From the NCBI GenBank assembly GCA_002454815.1, contig DKJL01000001.1, forward strand, positions 73,719 through 115,573: a stretch of DNA of 41,855 bases, in the 5' to 3' direction. Positions 1 to 6,645 of the stretch are shown in pieces (position 1 is the first letter of the stretch; each line of letters opens with the position of its first letter). The DNA is from Flavobacteriales bacterium UBA6693 (GTDB lineage: Bacteria > Bacteroidota > Bacteroidia > Flavobacteriales > Weeksellaceae). Under the pieces are notes generated by a model. The model saw nothing but the letters and a program-made list of their open reading frames with translations. It had not been told where the DNA came from and searched no databases. Made by a program: the position numbers and the translations under genes.

Positions 1-33
1 CAATAAATGCGCATTTTACGTTGATGCAAGTTG

Positions 34-58
34 AAAACTGTCCGTGGGCAGTTTTTTT
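34..58 (+). terminator. Rho-independent terminator of an upstream gene
   Basis: A 9-bp stem (AAAACTGTC pairing with GGCAGTTTT, one G-T pair) with loop CGTG runs into a T-rich tract. It would end transcription of a plus-strand gene lying left of the window. Bases 1-33 show no recognisable gene. Confidence 0.75.
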
Positions 59-91
59 ATTTTTTTATGGGCAACTCTCTCACCGTTGGCT

Positions 92-99
92 TATATTTG
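92..99 (+). promoter_or_regulatory. -7 box (TATATTTG) for the riboswitch transcript
   Basis: TATATTTG fits the Bacteroidetes -7 consensus TAnnTTTG and lies just before the first conserved bases of the cobalamin riboswitch. No convincing TTG is seen at -33, so the call rests on the box and its position. Confidence 0.45.
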
Positions 100-103
100 T
101 GGC

Positions 104-265
104 GCCAAAGGTTACTTTCACGAGTATTAAAAGGGAAGCAGGTGAAAATCCTGCGCTGTTCCCGCAACTGTAAGCTACACAAATCTGTCTGCAACACTCG
201 CCACTGTCGGATTCCGATGGGAAGGCTGCTGCCAGAATGCTTAGCCAGGAGACCTGCCTTTCGCA
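104..265 (+). promoter_or_regulatory. Cobalamin (B12) riboswitch aptamer
   Basis: The conserved cobalamin-riboswitch blocks appear in order: AAAAGGGAAGCAGGTG then AAAATCCTGC, CCCGCAACTGTAAGC (B12-box region), GCCACTGTCGG, GGGAAGGC, and AGCCAGGAGACCTGCC near the 3' end. AAAGG near the start can pair with CCTTT near the end to close the aptamer. The family binds adenosylcobalamin or related corrinoids and usually represses B12 transport or synthesis genes. Here the next gene is an acyl-CoA thioesterase, which is unusual. Aptamer identity is firm; the exact ends are approximate. Confidence 0.93.
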
Positions 266-283
266 TCAAAGATCTAATCCTCG

Positions 284-357
284 GGTAAAGGAAAGATGGT
301 TCTGTTGCACGCGCCGGCGAAAAGCTTCCGGCTGTGGTCTGCCGTCTTTCTGCTACC
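284..357 (+). promoter_or_regulatory. Large hairpin between riboswitch and thioesterase (likely expression platform)
   Basis: GAAAGATGG (291-299) pairs with CCGTCTTTC (342-350). An outer GGTA/TACC pair and an inner GCCGG/CCGGC stem extend the structure. No T-run follows, so it does not look like an intrinsic terminator. It ends 16 nt before the thioesterase ATG and could act on translation. The regulatory role is inferred. Confidence 0.55.
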
Positions 358-373
358 TAAAATTTAAATTAAA

Positions 374-760
374 ATGAACAGAGACGAACGCATTTTACAG
401 TCAGAAACCCGAATTTTTAAAGCAGTATTTCCCAATACCACCAACCATTACGATACGCTTTTTGGCGGCACGGCGATGCAACTGATGGACGAAGTGGCCT
501 TTATCACAGCAACACGCTATAGCCGGCAGCGCATGGTTACGGTCTCCAGCGACCGAATTGATTTCAAAAAACCCATCGCAGCAGGAACGATCATCGAACT
601 GGTGGGTCGCGTAACGTATCTGGGTAATACGAGCCTGAAAGTGCGCGTCGATATCTTCACGGAACAAATGTATTCGCCGGAACGCGAGAAAGCAGTGAGT
701 GGCGAATTTACTTTCGTTGCCATCGACGCAGAAAAACGTTCGGTTCCGATTTTAGTGTAA
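374..760 (+). CDS. Acyl-CoA thioesterase, hotdog fold (YciA/ACOT type)
   Basis: The 128-residue protein has single-domain hotdog thioesterase length. The segment HYDTLFGGTAMQLMDEVAF matches the conserved helix and active-site region of bacterial YciA-like and eukaryotic cytosolic acyl-CoA hydrolases, which cleave acyl-CoA to free acid and CoA. SSDRIDFKKPI followed by VGRVTYLGNTSL is the second conserved block. It is a soluble cytoplasmic enzyme, probably hexameric by family. The start ATG follows an A/T-rich leader. The gene stands alone: a cobalamin riboswitch and a structured leader lie upstream, and a convergent terminator lies downstream. Substrate chain length cannot be read from the sequence. 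Confidence 0.9.
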   Translation: MNRDERILQSETRIFKAVFPNTTNHYDTLFGGTAMQLMDEVAFITATRYSRQRMVTVSSDRIDFKKPIAAGTIIELVGRVTYLGNTSLKVRVDIFTEQMYSPEREKAVSGEFTFVAIDAEKRSVPILV

Positions 761-812
761 TGCGAATTCTAAAAAAAATAGTTGACGGTAAGACTAAATA
801 TTTACAGAAAAA

Positions 813-840
813 AATCCAGACTTTGGGTAAAGTCTGGATT
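813..840 (-). terminator. Terminator between convergent genes
   Basis: A perfect 12-bp stem (AATCCAGACTTT pairing with AAAGTCTGGATT, loop GGGT) is preceded on the plus strand by an A-run, which gives a U-tract on the minus strand. It mainly ends the TlpA-like gene and may also stop the thioesterase transcript. Confidence 0.85.
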
Positions 841-859
841 GTAAATAATCTGAAGATTA

Positions 860-1462
860 TTAGGGATGCATTGCCCGGACTTCATTAATAAAATCCACAA
901 TGTCATGACCGGAATAATCGGCCATTCCTTCCGTGATGTGAGCCATGTTTCCCTCTTTGTCGAGGATTACCGTAGTGGGCAGACGGCCGCGGAAAAACTC
1001 CGTCGGTATCGTTCCATAAGGATAATATACGGGCAGCGTAAGTTTCTTTTTGGTCAATAAACGGTCGGCTTTTTCTTTGTTGCCCTCCGCTTCCAAAATC
1101 ACGAAAGCCACATCATCATTGTCTTTAAAGGTTTCGTACAATTTCTGTATGGACGGCATCTCTGCAATACACGGCGCGCACCAAGTCGCCCAAAAATTGA
1201 TGAAAACCACTTTTCCTTTCAGGTCTTTCAGTGAGACAATGCGGCCCGTTTTGTCGACCACTTCCATTTTAAAACCTTCCGCAGGAAGTTTGGAAATTCG
1301 TGTAGAATCCTGTAGTTTTTCAATATTTAAATTTGGGTTAAACAGCCCTGTTTTCATTAATCCCTGTTGCACGGTTGCTTTGGCTTCGGGTACAAAAACG
1401 ATGATGAGCAGGAGCGCGATAAACGCTATATTGGATATTCTTTTCATTAGTTTGGTATTCAT
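860..1462 (-). CDS. TlpA/ResA-type thioredoxin-like protein, exported
   Basis: A hydrophobic N-terminal signal (IAFIALLLIIVFVP) precedes a thioredoxin-fold domain with the redox motif WCAPC in NFWATWCAPCIAEMP. The cis-Pro region RGRLPTTVILDKEGN is also present. The protein is predicted periplasmic or membrane-anchored and would reduce disulfides or serve extracytoplasmic thiol chemistry. The chosen start gives MNTKLMKRIS; the internal ATG at 1447 (MKRIS) gives an equally good signal peptide, and a TTG at 1480 is less likely. It lies 66 bp downstream of a small secreted protein on the same strand, with which it may be co-transcribed. The substrate is unknown. Confidence 0.85.
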   Translation of the reverse strand: MNTKLMKRISNIAFIALLLIIVFVPEAKATVQQGLMKTGLFNPNLNIEKLQDSTRISKLPAEGFKMEVVDKTGRIVSLKDLKGKVVFINFWATWCAPCIAEMPSIQKLYETFKDNDDVAFVILEAEGNKEKADRLLTKKKLTLPVYYPYGTIPTEFFRGRLPTTVILDKEGNMAHITEGMADYSGHDIVDFINEVRAMHP

Positions 1463-1528
1463 AAGAAATAAGTAATTCAAATTAAAAATGGCATTTTTAC
1501 TTAAAAACGCGCTGGAACGGAAAATGAA

Positions 1529-1879
1529 TTACAGAATCAAGTTGGAGCGGAGCTGACGGTAGAGAATGTAAAGCGGTACGGAGTACTTCTTTACAAACGT
1601 TTTCCGTAGTGAAATATTTTGCTGAAAAGGAATAAATTTCGGAATTCCCGATTCTTCAGTTCTAGCATTTGTAACAGCTACCTTATTTGTGCAAACGACT
1701 TCTGCAACAGTTAGAAGTTGACAGAGTGAGGTGGCTTTGCTGTGAACGGGTGTGGTGGTTTCAACATTAAGAAGCTGCTGCAAAGAATTTTTTGCGCTGC
1801 AGGGTAGAACAAGCAACACCGATAATAGTGCGATGAGCAGAGCGCGTTTACCAGGCAACAAATTGCTTTTTATTTTCAC
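1529..1879 (-). CDS. Small predicted secreted protein, function unknown
   Basis: The frame encodes 116 residues with a basic N-terminus, a hydrophobic stretch (ALLIALLSVLLVLPCSA) and a probable cleavage site near residue 29. The mature part has two further cysteines (SLCQLLTVAEVVC) and ends in a hydrophobic and basic tail (VPLYILYRQLRSNLIL). I do not recognise a family. The start is GTG, and a TAnnTTTG box lies only 4 nt upstream, so the message may be nearly leaderless. The cysteines and the adjacent TlpA gene suggest, but do not show, a redox link. Confidence 0.6.
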   Translation of the reverse strand: MKIKSNLLPGKRALLIALLSVLLVLPCSAKNSLQQLLNVETTTPVHSKATSLCQLLTVAEVVCTNKVAVTNARTEESGIPKFIPFQQNISLRKTFVKKYSVPLYILYRQLRSNLIL

Positions 1880-1883
1880 AGTG

Positions 1884-1891
1884 CAAAATTA
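1884..1891 (-). promoter_or_regulatory. -7 box TAATTTTG upstream of the small secreted protein
   Basis: On the minus strand TAATTTTG matches TAnnTTTG. It sits 4 nt before the GTG start, so transcription would begin at or near the start codon. No -33 TTG is seen at standard spacing. Bases 1892-2000 show nothing else I can name. Confidence 0.4.
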
Positions 1892-2000
1892 CGTCCTTTA
1901 AAATGTCTTAGCGAGCATTTAACAAAGTTTATGTTTTTGTTGAATTTTTGATAGAGAATTAACACCTACCGACTCCAAAATTATATTTAAATATGTAAAT

Positions 2001-2034
2001 AAAAAAAACGGTCCGCGACAAAATGTTGCGAACC
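2001..2034 (-). terminator. Terminator downstream of the XRE regulator
   Basis: GGTCCGCGAC and GTTGCGAACC form a 10-bp stem with one mismatch and loop AAAAT. The plus-strand A-run at 2001-2008 gives a U-tract on the minus strand. It lies about 90 bp past the XRE stop codon. Confidence 0.6.
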
Positions 2035-2123
2035 TTTGCTATATAGAATATTACAATTCTAATTTTTTATATTATTTTTTCCTTTTTAAAGGTCGGAAAG
2101 AACAATATTATTTCAAAAAAAAA

Positions 2124-2495
2124 TTACGAATTGAAGCGTTCTTTATAAAATCTGATGAGTTCCTTTAAAACTTCAATTTGCTCATCTTTGGATTCCAACA
2201 ATTTTTCAAGCACTTGTTTATTTTCCTGATGCAATTGTTTGATTTCCTGGTACTGCTGTGCAAAATCCTTATCAGATTTTCCACTGTTTCCATTACTTTC
2301 GTATCCTAATAACTCTGTAGTGCTGCAATTAAGAATTTCTGCGATACGATCAAGTTTATCCAACGTAAGCTTGGCTTCGTTTTTCTCTATTTTGCCGTAC
2401 GTTGCCTGAGAAACGCCAAGTTCTGCAGCCATTGCGCCCTGAGACATTCCTTTTTGCTTGCGCATTTCTTTGATTCGGTTGTTTACTTGTTCCAT
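2124..2495 (-). CDS. XRE-family transcriptional regulator with C-terminal coiled coil
   Basis: The 123-residue protein begins with an HTH_3 domain: IKEMRKQKGMSQGAMAAELG, then VSQATYGKIEKNEAKLTLDK, is the classic Xre/Cro helix-turn-helix. After a short Asn/Ser/Gly linker, the C-terminal 55 residues are rich in Glu, Gln, Lys and Leu and look like a coiled coil, probably for dimerisation. The start at 2495 (MEQVNNR) is preferred over an ATG-containing upstream extension because a TAnnTTTG box lies inside that extension. The gene is monocistronic. Its targets are unknown; autoregulation is usual for this type. Confidence 0.85.
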   Translation of the reverse strand: MEQVNNRIKEMRKQKGMSQGAMAAELGVSQATYGKIEKNEAKLTLDKLDRIAEILNCSTTELLGYESNGNSGKSDKDFAQQYQEIKQLHQENKQVLEKLLESKDEQIEVLKELIRFYKERFNS

Positions 2496-2518
2496 AACAA
2501 ATTTATATGATTTATCTG

Positions 2519-2526
2519 CAAAAGTA
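2519..2526 (-). promoter_or_regulatory. -7 box TACTTTTG of the XRE gene
   Basis: TACTTTTG matches TAnnTTTG and lies 23 nt before the ATG at 2495, which gives a short leader. Its position argues against translation starting at 2552. Confidence 0.55.
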
Positions 2527-2703
2527 CAAATTCTCTTTAAAAGATTATGCATACTTTATTTTACACAAATATTTTTATCAAAGAAATGAAAATTTAATTT
2601 AAATAATTAAGGAGTGGTGAATAAGTTTCGTGGCGATTCATGAAAAAGTATTTGCTTCTGTGTCAACTCATTTAATACTACGGTCAGCCAAAGAGGAGAA
2701 TAG

Positions 2704-3000
2704 GAAGAAAGGGCGCAATATTTTATTTATTTTTCGGGCGAGCAGTTACAAATTTTAGAAGAATTAGTGAACAAGAATGAACAAATATGCTACTTCATAC
2801 GTTACGTTGACATAATAAATCGGTATTCGAATTGGCGGTTTTAAGGTGTACAAAATAAATTTAGAAATCAATGATATAAAACTAATGAAAGTGAAGAGGC
2901 AAGACATAAATTCAGATTTTCGCCAGCTTCTTTGGACAAACTGTTTAACGACTATAACAATTTGATGGGAATGCAGGAAAATATGGTTTTTTTGATTTGA
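2704..3000 (+). pseudogene. Decayed coding remnant in a 524-bp gap
   Basis: No intact gene lies between 2553 and 3076. Two protein-like stretches on the plus strand are separated by stops and a frame change. One, 2704-2844, contains GEQLQILEELVNKNEQI. The other, 2875-3000, contains RFSPASLDKLFNDYNNL and ends at a TGA. An overlapping frame near 2827-2960 also reads as plausible protein (GGFKVYKINLEIND). The composition is more A/T-rich than that of the neighbours. It resembles a frameshifted, start-less remnant of an accessory gene; I cannot name the family. Confidence 0.35.
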
Positions 3001-3022
3001 AACATTTGTAAATACTCATACT

Positions 3023-3054
3023 AAAAAAAGAACGCCCCGATTTCTTGAGGCGTT
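3023..3054 (-). terminator. Terminator of the fad operon
   Basis: On the minus strand AACGCCTC pairs with GGGGCGTT across an 8-nt loop, followed by a U-run (plus-strand A-run 3023-3029). It sits 22 bp beyond the fadE stop codon. Confidence 0.8.
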
Positions 3055-3076
3055 TAAAACATAGAGCAAACTATTG

Positions 3077-4867
3077 CTAGTAAGATCCTTTTTCCACGAA
3101 ATGGGCTGCAACCTTTTCCGTTAAGCCAACCACGTTTGGCATATTGGTGTATTTTGTAAATCTTCTTAAACCCGAAAGCATCATGCGCTGTTCGTCGCCT
3201 TCTGCAAAGGATACGATTCCTTCTTTTGCAGCAATGGTAATTTTTTCCACGGCTTTGTAAAGATTTAATCTCGCCATTGCTGCTTCTACAGAATCAGTAT
3301 CGAAATGTTTTTCGGCTCTTAAAACTGCAGATTCTGCCATGTAAATTTGGTTCAGAATTTCAGACGCATTTAATAAAAGATGCTGCTGTTTTTCGATTTC
3401 CATCATGTATTTCTGGAGCGCCGCACCGGCAACCATTAAGAATACTTTCTTCAGGTTGTGAAGAAGGGCTTTTTCTTCAGACATATATTCTGAATAATCC
3501 GGAACTTCAAAAGATGGAATTCCCATCAATTCTTTTCCGATCGCCATAGCTGGTTTCAACAAATCAAGTTCGCCTTTCATGGTTTTCTTGATCAACATTC
3601 CTACCGCCAACAAACGGTTGATTTCGTTGGTTCCTTCATAGATTCTGCCGATTCGGGCATCTCTCCAGGCTGCTTCCATGGGCGCGTCTTCAGAGAAGCC
3701 CATTCCACCATAGATCTGTATTCCTTCATCTGCTACATGCTGCGTAAGGTCTGAAACGAAAACCTTAAGAATAGAACATTCTACCGCGTATTCTTCCAAA
3801 GCTTTTAATTCGGCTTCTTCGTGTTGCAAACCACCTGCAACCAGTTCGTTTATTTTATCCTCTACATTTTTTGCTGCACGGTAAGATCCGGCTTCGGATA
3901 CGAAAGCGCCGGTCGCCATTTCCGCAATTTTCTTCCGGATAGCGCCGAAAGTTGAAATCGCCACACCGAACTGTTTTCTTTCGTTGGCATAATTAATACT
4001 TAACGACGTAATTCTTCTTTGGCCATCCAGGTTTGCGGCGGCTAATTTGATTCGTCCCGCATTCAAAGCATTTAAAGCGATCTTGAAACCGTTGTTTCTT
4101 TCGCCCAAAAGATTTTCCACCGGAATCTTCATATCATTAAAGAAAACCTGACGGGTAGAGGAGGAGCGGATTCCCAATTTGTGCTCTTCTTCACCGAAAG
4201 TCATACTGTTGGGATCTTCCAATTCAGACCTGTTGATCACGAAACCGGTGATGTTTTTGTCATCTTCGATACGGGCGAACAAAGTGAAAGTATCTGCAAA
4301 TCCCGCATTGGAGATCCACATTTTCTGACCGTTGATGATATAATGTTTTCCGTCGTCAGAAAGTTTTGCACGCGTCTTTCCGGAGTTCGCATCGGAACCG
4401 GCGTCGGGCTCTGTTAAACAGTACGCTCCAAATTTTTCACCTGCAGCCAAAGCCGGAAGGTATTTTTGTTTCAATTCTTCGCTACCATATAATAAAATGG
4501 GTAGCGTCCCGATTCCGGTATGTGCGCCGTAAGCGGTTGCCAACGATCCGTTCGCACCGGAAACAATATCGCACGCCAACATGGTGCTCACGAAGCCCAT
4601 CCCAAGTCCACCGTACGCTTCCGGCACGGCAATTCCCAGAATTCCCATTTCGCCCAGCTGACGCATGGTTGCCTCTGTTAAAGCATAATCTTTATTTTCG
4701 TAGCGCTCGCGTTTTGGAATCACTTCTCTTTCCATAAACTCATGGATGGATTCGCGGAGCATCTTTTGCTCTTCGGTCAGTTCTTCCAAACTGAATAATT
4801 CTGCTGCAGGAATATCTTTGATGATGAATTCGCCGCCTTTTAAAGTTGTTTGTGTTGTATCGCTCAT
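3077..4867 (-). CDS. fadE: Acyl-CoA dehydrogenase (FadE, VLCAD-like)
   Basis: The 596-residue FAD enzyme catalyses the first step of beta-oxidation, converting acyl-CoA to trans-2-enoyl-CoA and passing electrons to ETF. The N-terminal helical domain (about 30-145), the middle beta domain (AYCLTEPDAGSDA at 148-160, INGQKMWISNAGFAD at 178-192) and the C-terminal domain (ERKQFGVAI, QIYGGMGFSED) are all present. The catalytic base is predicted to be Glu411 in RIYEGTNEINRLL. An extra C-terminal helical region of about 170 residues is typical of VLCAD/ACAD9 and of B. subtilis FadE, which is of near-identical length. It is the last gene of the fadN-fadA-fadE operon. Confidence 0.94.
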   Translation of the reverse strand: MSDTTQTTLKGGEFIIKDIPAAELFSLEELTEEQKMLRESIHEFMEREVIPKRERYENKDYALTEATMRQLGEMGILGIAVPEAYGGLGMGFVSTMLACDIVSGANGSLATAYGAHTGIGTLPILLYGSEELKQKYLPALAAGEKFGAYCLTEPDAGSDANSGKTRAKLSDDGKHYIINGQKMWISNAGFADTFTLFARIEDDKNITGFVINRSELEDPNSMTFGEEEHKLGIRSSSTRQVFFNDMKIPVENLLGERNNGFKIALNALNAGRIKLAAANLDGQRRITSLSINYANERKQFGVAISTFGAIRKKIAEMATGAFVSEAGSYRAAKNVEDKINELVAGGLQHEEAELKALEEYAVECSILKVFVSDLTQHVADEGIQIYGGMGFSEDAPMEAAWRDARIGRIYEGTNEINRLLAVGMLIKKTMKGELDLLKPAMAIGKELMGIPSFEVPDYSEYMSEEKALLHNLKKVFLMVAGAALQKYMMEIEKQQHLLLNASEILNQIYMAESAVLRAEKHFDTDSVEAAMARLNLYKAVEKITIAAKEGIVSFAEGDEQRMMLSGLRRFTKYTNMPNVVGLTEKVAAHFVEKGSY

Positions 4868-4884
4868 GTCATTTTTTTATATAA

Positions 4885-4992
4885 GGTACAATGTACAAAG
4901 TACAGTGTAGGTTATTATTTTGTTACTCTAAATATCTATTATTTTGAAAGTCATCAAATACGTTTTACATTGTACATGATACATTGTACAAT
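4885..4992. repeat. Gene-less inverted-repeat element in the fadA-fadE spacer
   Basis: Two GTAC-rich blocks, 4885-4909 (GGTACAATGTACAAAGTAC and on) and 4964-4990 (TTACATTGTACATGATACAT and on), are imperfect inverted copies of each other around about 54 bp of A/T-rich DNA. Both match the 36-bp repeats that flank the four-helix-bundle gene at 6179-6645. The minus-strand copy begins right after the fadA stop codon. It looks like an empty or internally deleted relative of that element. Confidence 0.65.
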
Positions 4993-6174
4993 TTAAAGAA
5001 GTTCAAATATACTCGCTGCTCCCTGTCCCGTTCCCACGCACATCGTGACCATTCCATATTTCATGTTGCCGCGTTTGCGCATTTCGTCGAGAAGTTGAAC
5101 AGTCAATTTTGTCCCCGTACAACCCAGTGGATGTCCGAGTGCGATGGCTCCGCCGTTTACGTTTAGGATGTCTGGATTTAAATTCAATTCTTTTTTCAGA
5201 GCCACGGATTGAGAAGCGAAGGCTTCATTCAATTCAATTAAATCGATGTCTTTTAATTCTAAACCTGCTTGTTTTAAAGCTTTTGGAACGGCGTATAGAG
5301 GGCCCATTCCCATTATGCGTGGCTCTAAACCTGCTGCTGCATACGCAACTAATCTTGCTTCCGGTTCCAACCCTAATTCTTTCACCATTTCCTCCGACAT
5401 GACGATGACGAAAGCTGCACCGTCACTCATTTGAGAGGAGTTTCCGGCTGTTACAGATCCGCCGTTGGCAAAGACCGGACGAAGTTTCGCCAAACCTTCC
5501 AAACTCGTATCTTTCCGCGGACCCTCATCCTGAGCAAAATCGAACTTTTTGGTTTGCATTTTCTGGTTCTCGTCCAGGTAATTGTATTCAACCGGAATGG
5601 GAACGATCTGATCTTTAAATCTTCCGGTTTCATTGGCTTTCAAGGCTTTCTGATGTGAATTGAATGAGAATTCATCCTGTTCCTCACGGGAAATTTTAAA
5701 TTGATTCGCCACTTCTTCCGCCGTGTAGCCCATTCCCCAATAATAATCAGGATTGGATTTTGCCATATCGCTTTCCGGCACCGGTTTGTAACCACCCATC
5801 GGAATGTAAGACATGGATTCTGTTCCTCCTGCGATGATGCAATCCGCCATTCCTGCCTGGATTTTAGCAGAAGCAATTGCAATCGCTTCAGATCCGGAAG
5901 CGCAATATCTGTTCACCGTAACACCGGGAACCTGATCGGTGTTTAAGCCCATTAAGGAAATTAAGCGCGCCACGTTTAAACCTTGTTCTGCTTCCGGCAT
6001 TGCGTTTCCAACGATCAGATCGTCGATTCTGTTTTTATCTAACTGCGGCACTGCAGCCATTAATTTTTCAATAACGGTTGCCGCCATGACGTCGGGACGC
6101 GTGAAGCGAAGTGAACCTTTCGGAGCCTTTCCGACTGCGGTTCTGAACCCTTTTATTATATATGCTTGTTTCAT
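4993..6174 (-). CDS. fadA: Acetyl-CoA C-acyltransferase (3-ketoacyl-CoA thiolase)
   Basis: The 393-residue thiolase carries out the last beta-oxidation step, cleaving 3-ketoacyl-CoA with CoA to acetyl-CoA and a shortened acyl-CoA. The nucleophilic Cys is at about residue 91 in NRYCASGSEAIAIA. The C-terminal motifs NGGAIALGHPLGCTGTK (catalytic His) and MVTMCVGTGQGAAS (second catalytic Cys) are intact. Downstream of fadN and upstream of fadE, it completes a fadNAE set. Its start codon lies only 4 nt from one repeat of the inverted-repeat element, so its translation initiation region is formed partly by that element. Confidence 0.95.
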   Translation of the reverse strand: MKQAYIIKGFRTAVGKAPKGSLRFTRPDVMAATVIEKLMAAVPQLDKNRIDDLIVGNAMPEAEQGLNVARLISLMGLNTDQVPGVTVNRYCASGSEAIAIASAKIQAGMADCIIAGGTESMSYIPMGGYKPVPESDMAKSNPDYYWGMGYTAEEVANQFKISREEQDEFSFNSHQKALKANETGRFKDQIVPIPVEYNYLDENQKMQTKKFDFAQDEGPRKDTSLEGLAKLRPVFANGGSVTAGNSSQMSDGAAFVIVMSEEMVKELGLEPEARLVAYAAAGLEPRIMGMGPLYAVPKALKQAGLELKDIDLIELNEAFASQSVALKKELNLNPDILNVNGGAIALGHPLGCTGTKLTVQLLDEMRKRGNMKYGMVTMCVGTGQGAASIFELL

Positions 6175-6178
6175 ATTT

Positions 6179-6214
6179 TTTGTATTATGTACGATGTACC
6201 ATGTACAATGTACT
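6179..6214 (+). repeat. Left 36-bp inverted repeat
   Basis: It starts TTTGTATTATGTACGATGTA and is rich in GTAC, so it also contains smaller palindromes. It lies between the fadA start codon and the stop codon of the four-helix-bundle gene. Confidence 0.7.
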
Positions 6215-6571
6215 TTAGTTAATTTTATAAATCTTTATTAATTTGACCAACATATTTTGGATGTGTTTCAGTTCTGAATGCAATAAATCATAATCTTGAA
6301 CTTTTAAATATTGCAGATTGAAAGCAATTAAAATCTGCGTTTTAAATTCAAAAGAAGATGCTAATGCGATGCTTAAAAACTGAACAAATTGTTTGTCTGT
6401 CTCTCGACCGGCTCCTTCTGCAATATTTGAAGGAATGGAAACCATGCAACGACGAGCCTGAGAAGTAAGTCCAAAAAGTTCTTCTTTAGGAAAACTTTTT
6501 GAAATCCGATAGAAAGTTGTGGTCAACTCAATCGATTTTTTCCAAACTTCTAATTCTCTAAAATTATGCAT
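6215..6571 (-). CDS. Four helix bundle protein (23S rRNA intervening-sequence protein family)
   Basis: The 118-residue, all-helical protein opens with MHNFRELEVWKKSIELTTTF and contains the family block LTSQARRCMVSIPSNIAEG followed by GRETDKQFVQFLSIALASSFE. These are hallmarks of the TIGR02436/S23 four-helix-bundle family, first noted as ORFs in 23S rRNA intervening sequences and structurally related to the Avd protein of diversity-generating retroelements. Molecular function is not established for stand-alone members; nucleic-acid binding is a common proposal. Here it lies between fadN and fadA in the same orientation, enclosed by inverted repeats, and has no obvious metabolic link to beta-oxidation. 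Confidence 0.9.
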   Translation of the reverse strand: MHNFRELEVWKKSIELTTTFYRISKSFPKEELFGLTSQARRCMVSIPSNIAEGAGRETDKQFVQFLSIALASSFEFKTQILIAFNLQYLKVQDYDLLHSELKHIQNMLVKLIKIYKIN

Positions 6572-6609
6572 GACTTAATTAAAACATTTTTGAGTATTAC
6601 ATCCCGCTA

Positions 6610-6645
6610 TTTACATAGTACTTTGTACATCTGACATTTTACAAA
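6610..6645 (-). repeat. Right 36-bp inverted repeat
   Basis: Read on the minus strand it starts TTTGTAAAATGTCAGATGTA and aligns with the left repeat at 6179-6214. It begins immediately after the fadN stop codon (6646-6648). It also shares GATGTACAAAGTAC-like sequence with the block at 4885-4909. Confidence 0.7.

Larger units (their letters stand above)
6179..6645. mobile_element. Candidate inverted-repeat element carrying a four-helix-bundle gene
   Basis: This 467-bp unit is bounded by imperfect 36-bp inverted repeats at 6179-6214 and 6610-6645. Read inward, both have the pattern TTTGTA, ATGT, GATGTAC, GTAC and ATGTA in register, with about 28 of 36 positions equal by eye. The unit holds one gene whose stop codon touches the left repeat. 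The right repeat starts at the first base after the fadN stop. No transposase is present. Mobility is inferred from structure and from the related empty copy at 4885-4992; a static, slippage-derived palindrome is the alternative. Confidence 0.5.

Noticed and set aside
31..288. Open frame of 85 codons over the cobalamin riboswitch
   Set aside because: It coincides with the structured RNA, contains the terminator hairpin at its start and shows no protein-family features.
2544..2554. ATTATGCATAC near the XRE promoter resembles half of the MarR operator
   Set aside because: It lacks the central GCATGC symmetry and the second arm; a 9-base resemblance is expected by chance in A/T-rich DNA.
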